Shown here: positions 60,982 through 64,000 of the stretch, piece by piece
Layout of the letters: the number at the start of each line of letters is the position of its first letter
Position numbering within the stretch: the stretch's first letter is position 1
Source of the DNA: Streptomyces tendae
GTDB lineage: Bacteria > Actinomycetota > Actinomycetes > Streptomycetales > Streptomycetaceae
Length of the DNA stretch: 64,000 nucleotides
Direction: 5' to 3'
Assembly: GCF_008632955.1 (NCBI RefSeq)
Contig: NZ_CP043959.1
Location: 6,758,001 to 6,822,000 of the forward strand
The notes under the pieces: model-generated
Databases searched by the model: none
What the model was told of the DNA's origin: nothing
What the model saw: the letters and a program-made list of their open reading frames with translations, nothing else
Position numbers and translations under genes: made by a program

Positions 60982-62274
60982 ATGGCTGACCACTCCCTGT
61001 CGCAGACCCGCCGCGCCCCCGAGGAGGGACACCGGACGGAGTCCGGCGGCACCGCCTCCGGTGCGGGCATCTCTCGGCGCCGCCTGCTCGGCACGGCCGG
61101 CGCCACCGGGCTCGTGCTCGGGGCGGCCGGCGGAGCCGTCGGTTACGCGGCGGCGCCCTCCGGAGCCACCCCGCTCACCTCGGTCGGCGCCACGCAGGTG
61201 CCGTTTCACGTGAAACACCAGCCGGGCATCACCGACCCGCTCCAGGCGCACGGCCACCTCGTCACCTTCGACCTTGCGCCCGGCGCCGGCCGCAAGGAGG
61301 CGGCCGCGCTGCTGCGCCGCTGGTCCGACACCGCCCGTCGGCTGATGGCCGGCGAGCCCAGCGCCCAGGGCGACACGGACGTGGCCCGTGACGCCGGGCC
61401 TTCCTCGCTGACGCTCACCTTCGGCTTCGGGTACAGCTTCTTCGCGCGCACCGGGCTGGAGAAGCAGCGCCCGGCCGCCCTGGACCCGCTGCCCGCCTTC
61501 TCCTCGGACCGGCTCGACCGGGGGCGCAGCGACGGCGACCTGTGGGTGCAGATCGGCGCCCACGACGCCCTGGTGGCGTTCCACGCCCTGCGCGCGGTGC
61601 AGAAGGACGCGGGTGCGGCGGCCCGGGTGCGCTGGCAGATGAACGGCTTCAACCGCTCACCGGGCGCCACCTCCCGGCCCATGACCACCCGCAACCTGAT
61701 GGGCCAGGTCGACGGCACCCGCAATCCGAAGCCCGCCGAACCCGACTTCGATGAACGGATCTTCGTGCCGGAGAGGGGTGAGCCCGCCTGGATGGCGAAC
61801 GGCTCCTATGTGGTCGTACGCCGGATCCGCATGCTGCTGGACGACTGGGAGAAGCTGTCGCTCGCAGAGCAGGAGGGCGTCATCGGACGGCGCAAGTCGG
61901 ACGGTGCGCCGCTCACCGGGGGCGGCGAGACCTCCGAGATGGACCTCGAGAAGACGGACGCCGAAGGGGACCTCGTCGTCCCCTTCAACGCGCACGCCAG
62001 GATTACCCGGCCCGACCAGAACGGCGGGGCGGCGATGCTGCGCCGCCCGTTCTCGTACCACGACGGCATCGACGCGGACGGGGTGCCGGACGCGGGTCTG
62101 CTGTTCATCTGCTGGCAGGCCGATCCGTTGCGCGGCTTCGTGCCGGTGCAGCGCAAGCTGGACCGGGGTGACGCCCTGACGCCGTTCATCCGCCATGAGG
62201 CCAGCGGCCTGTTCGCGGTCCCGGGCGGCGCGGCGGAGGGCGAGTATGTGGGCCAGGCGCTGCTGGAGGGGTGA
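60982..62274 (+). CDS. dtpA: Tat-exported DyP-type heme peroxidase
   Basis: A 430-residue enzyme. The twin-arginine signal SRRRLLGTAGATGLVLGAAGGAVG is clear. The catalytic GXXDG motif is GQVDGTRNP and the proximal heme His is in VPFNAHARITRP. It matches A-type DyPs (EfeB-like); the S. lividans homologue DtpA acts with the copper oxidase GlxA in hyphal-tip glycan formation, and it is encoded after the same copper genes. ATG 60982 is 7 bp after the CopC-CopD stop. A parS site lies inside the gene. Confidence 0.95.
   Translation: MADHSLSQTRRAPEEGHRTESGGTASGAGISRRRLLGTAGATGLVLGAAGGAVGYAAAPSGATPLTSVGATQVPFHVKHQPGITDPLQAHGHLVTFDLAPGAGRKEAAALLRRWSDTARRLMAGEPSAQGDTDVARDAGPSSLTLTFGFGYSFFARTGLEKQRPAALDPLPAFSSDRLDRGRSDGDLWVQIGAHDALVAFHALRAVQKDAGAAARVRWQMNGFNRSPGATSRPMTTRNLMGQVDGTRNPKPAEPDFDERIFVPERGEPAWMANGSYVVVRRIRMLLDDWEKLSLAEQEGVIGRRKSDGAPLTGGGETSEMDLEKTDAEGDLVVPFNAHARITRPDQNGGAAMLRRPFSYHDGIDADGVPDAGLLFICWQADPLRGFVPVQRKLDRGDALTPFIRHEASGLFAVPGGAAEGEYVGQALLEG
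61203..61216. promoter_or_regulatory. parS centromere site
   Basis: GTTTCACGTGAAAC is a perfect match to the 14-bp Streptomyces parS consensus bound by ParB, located within the peroxidase gene and reading as FHVKH-type codons. parS sites in Streptomyces cluster around oriC and are often inside genes. Confidence 0.85.
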
Positions 62275-62344
62275 GAACCGCCCGGAGTCACCCCTGAGAG
62301 CACTCCGGGATTCGCGGCCGGTGTGGGCCCATTAGGGTGAGGTC

Positions 62345-63277
62345 ATGCCAGCGAGCTATGCGTATCTCGGCCCAGAGGGCACCTTCACCGAAGTCGCCCT
62401 GCGCACGCTTCCCGAGTCGGCCACGCGTGAGCTGGTCCCGTACGTGTCCGTGCAGTCCGCGCTCGACGCGGTGCGCGCCGGCGAGGCCGAGGCCGCGTTC
62501 GTCCCCATCGAGAACTCGGTGGAGGGCGGGATCACCACCACCCTCGACGAACTGGTCGCGGGCAGCCCTCTGATGATCTACCGCGAGGTGCTGCTGTCGA
62601 TCACCTTCGCGCTGCTCGTCCGCCCGGGCACCAAGCTGTCGGAGATCAAGACGGTGACCGCCCACCCGGCCGCCCAGCCCCAGGTGCGCAACTGGCTCAG
62701 GGCCCACCTCCCCGACGCCCTCTGGGAGTCGGCCGCCTCGAACGCGGACGGCGCGCGCCTGGTCCAGGAGGGCCGGTACGACGCCGCGTTCGCCGGTGAG
62801 TTCGCGGCGGCCCGGTACGGCCTCGAGCCGCTGGAGACGGGCATCCACGACGCGGAGAACGCCCAGACCCGCTTCGTGCTGGTGGGCCGCCCCGCCCGCC
62901 CGGCTGCGCCCACCGGCGCCGACAAGACCTCCGTGGTGCTGTGGCAGCGTGACGACCACCCCGGTGGGCTGCGCGATCTGCTGGGGGAGTTCGCCACCCG
63001 GGGCATCAACCTGATGCTGCTCCAGTCGCGGCCGACCGGTGCCGGCATCGGCAACTACTGCTTCTGCGTCGACGCCGAGGGGCACATCTCCGACCGGCGG
63101 ATGGCCGAGGCGCTGATGGGTCTGAAGCGCATCTGTCTGCAGGTGCGCTATCTCGGCTCGTACCCGAGGGCGGACGTACGGCCCGGTGAAGTGCGGCCGC
63201 CGTTCCCGGGGACGTCGGACGAGGAGTTCGTGGGCGCGGCCGACTGGGTGGCGCGCTGCCAGGACGGCCGGTTCTGA
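62345..63277 (+). CDS. pheA: Prephenate dehydratase
   Basis: A 310-residue monofunctional enzyme that turns prephenate into phenylpyruvate in phenylalanine synthesis. The catalytic domain has YLGPEGTFTEVAL, FVPIENSVEGG and the conserved NAQTRFVLVGRP (TRF motif). The ACT regulatory domain (~200-280) has GGLRDLLGEFATRGINLMLLQSRP, so phenylalanine feedback is expected. No chorismate mutase domain. ATG 62345 after TTAGGGTGAGGTC. Confidence 0.97.
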   Translation: MPASYAYLGPEGTFTEVALRTLPESATRELVPYVSVQSALDAVRAGEAEAAFVPIENSVEGGITTTLDELVAGSPLMIYREVLLSITFALLVRPGTKLSEIKTVTAHPAAQPQVRNWLRAHLPDALWESAASNADGARLVQEGRYDAAFAGEFAAARYGLEPLETGIHDAENAQTRFVLVGRPARPAAPTGADKTSVVLWQRDDHPGGLRDLLGEFATRGINLMLLQSRPTGAGIGNYCFCVDAEGHISDRRMAEALMGLKRICLQVRYLGSYPRADVRPGEVRPPFPGTSDEEFVGAADWVARCQDGRF

Positions 63278-63373
63278 GCGTCCCGCCTCCATGGGCGGGC
63301 TCGCCTCCATGGGCGGCCCGTCAGTCTGGCCCTGTCCGAGCGGGTCCGGACCGGTCCTACCTGCCGATTGTCG

Positions 63374-63686
63374 TTATCCACAGAAGTTATCCACAGGTCC
63401 GCTTCTCGACCTGGGGACAAGTCGACACCCAGTTGCCCTTCGGTCGACAAATCGCCCTACAAGCCATGATCACGTTCATTCGCCCGCGGCTCACCCTTCG
63501 TCCACTCTTTTGCGGCGATCAACCCTATGGAGGGAGGTCTTTCCACTCGAAAGTGGCGGTAGAGGCAGTTTGTCCAGGGAATCCTTGCCCTCGGCCGGGC
63601 CTTTCGGAGTGATCAATTCCGGCGTCCACAGATCTTCCCCACAGCCTGTGGATAACTTTTCCGGCCGTGTGGACAACTGTGGACAG
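63374..63686. promoter_or_regulatory. DnaA-box cluster between pheA and serS
   Basis: In a 600-bp gene-free region: TTATCCACA at 63374 and 63387 (plus), GCGTCCACA at 63622 (plus), TGTGGATAA at 63647, TGTGGACAA at 63668 and TGTGGACAG at 63678 (all minus-strand boxes), and weaker TGGGGACAA at 63412. Two head-to-tail boxes on the left face three on the right across about 250 bp that also contain AT-richer sequence. The rest of 63278-63878 shows the serS promoter and no gene. Confidence 0.75.
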
Positions 63687-63864
63687 CCGGACTCCAAGTC
63701 CCGTTCCACACAAGGGTTTCAGGTCAACGCGATCCGCGGGGCCGACCCTTTCAAGCGATGACGTCCCCTTTATTGACCTTGAAGAACACAAGGGAGATTT
63801 CACCAGCAAAGGGACACGTGTCGTGGCGCCGCAATAGTCAGTCGTGAGCCGTCGTCCGGCACCG

Positions 63865-63870
63865 GTAGCC
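63865..63870 (+). promoter_or_regulatory. -10 hexamer of serS (probably leaderless)
   Basis: TAGCCT lies 8 bp before the GTG start of serS with no Shine-Dalgarno sequence between, so the transcript probably begins at or within a base or two of the start codon. Confidence 0.5.
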
Positions 63871-63878
63871 TTGACCGC

Positions 63879-64000
63879 GTGATTGACCTTCGCCTGCTCC
63901 GTGAGGACCCTGACCGTGTGCGCGCTTCGCAGCGCGCCCGTGGAGAGGACGTCGCGCTCGTCGACGCTCTCCTGTCCGCCGACGAACGGCGCAGGTCGTC
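63879..64000 (+). CDS. serS: Seryl-tRNA synthetase, N-terminal part
   Basis: Partial gene cut by the right window edge; 40 residues visible, [31 protein letters not shown], the start of the tRNA-binding coiled-coil arm of SerRS. It charges the serine tRNAs, three of which are encoded in this window. GTG 63879 is supported by the conserved xIDLxxLREDPD start and the -10 hexamer. Confidence 0.95.
   Translation, partial: MIDLRLLREDPDRVRASQRARGEDVALVDALLSADERRRS

Noticed and set aside
1-64000. CRISPR array or prophage
   Set aside because: No repeat-spacer pattern, cas gene, integrase, terminase or structural phage gene was seen.

Overview
This window looks like the core of a Streptomyces chromosome. 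GC content and third-position GC are very high, GTG starts and leaderless genes are frequent, and there are paired developmental sigma factors of the SigF/SigN type, a Tat-exported DyP peroxidase in a copper operon, actinobacterial families (DUF5926, HGxxPAAW-like, DUF7144, SSI), one perfect parS site and several groups of DnaA boxes. The parS site and DnaA boxes suggest a position fairly near oriC; this is inferred from content because no coordinates outside the window are available.

Layout. 0-5.4 kb: end of a siderophore-interacting reductase, an HhH-GPD protein, two small genes with leaderless-type promoters, upp, the tRNA adenosine deaminase tadA with its associated protein, and tRNA-Ser(CGA). 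5.4-8.2 kb: two small genes, then sigF and sigN in tandem. 8.2-9.2 kb: about 1 kb without a convincing gene, holding repeats and a DnaA-box palindrome. 9.2-13.6 kb: a MarR-led locus in which a 14-TM exporter and a YceI protein share carboxypeptidase-regulatory-like domains. 13.7-17.9 kb: GAF-ANTAR, STAS and PPOX genes, then a TetR/MFS efflux pair with a clear operator. 17.9-23.7 kb: a translationally coupled operon of response regulator, histidine kinase, GT2-GtrA and GT39 membrane glycosyltransferase. 23.8-31 kb: metabolic and membrane genes, a second MarR gene, an ion channel and a SpoIIE-type phosphatase, ending at tRNA-Arg(ACG) and tRNA-Ser(GCT). 31.6-37.1 kb: a frameshifted SSI protease-inhibitor gene and a 1575-residue sensor-like protein whose kinase and receiver domains lack key residues. 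37.5-43.2 kb: acyl-CoA ligase, SigE-family sigma factor, small secreted protein, frameshifted Prim-Pol gene, DinB and small membrane proteins. 43.2-45.2 kb: two unusual genes between tRNA-Ser(TGA) and a second copy of its 3' end. 45.2-55.8 kb: HtrA-like protease, GDPD, two RsbW-like ATPases, SEC-C protein, second Prim-Pol protein, a degenerate PP2C phosphatase and an Xaa-Pro aminopeptidase. 56-62.3 kb: YcnI, Sco, PCu(A)C, CopC-CopD and a DyP peroxidase, an extracytoplasmic copper-handling operon. 62.3-64 kb: pheA, a gene-free 600 bp with a dense DnaA-box cluster, and the start of serS.

Themes. Many genes belong to partner-switching and sigma-factor control (SigF, SigN, a SigE-family factor, STAS, two RsbW-like ATPases, two SpoIIE-like phosphatases, GAF-ANTAR), but they are scattered, so pairings cannot be read from gene order. 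The most unusual items are the giant pseudo-sensor protein, the DnaA-box groups, parS inside the peroxidase gene, the shared accessory domain in the exporter/YceI pair, and the tRNA-Ser-flanked segment.
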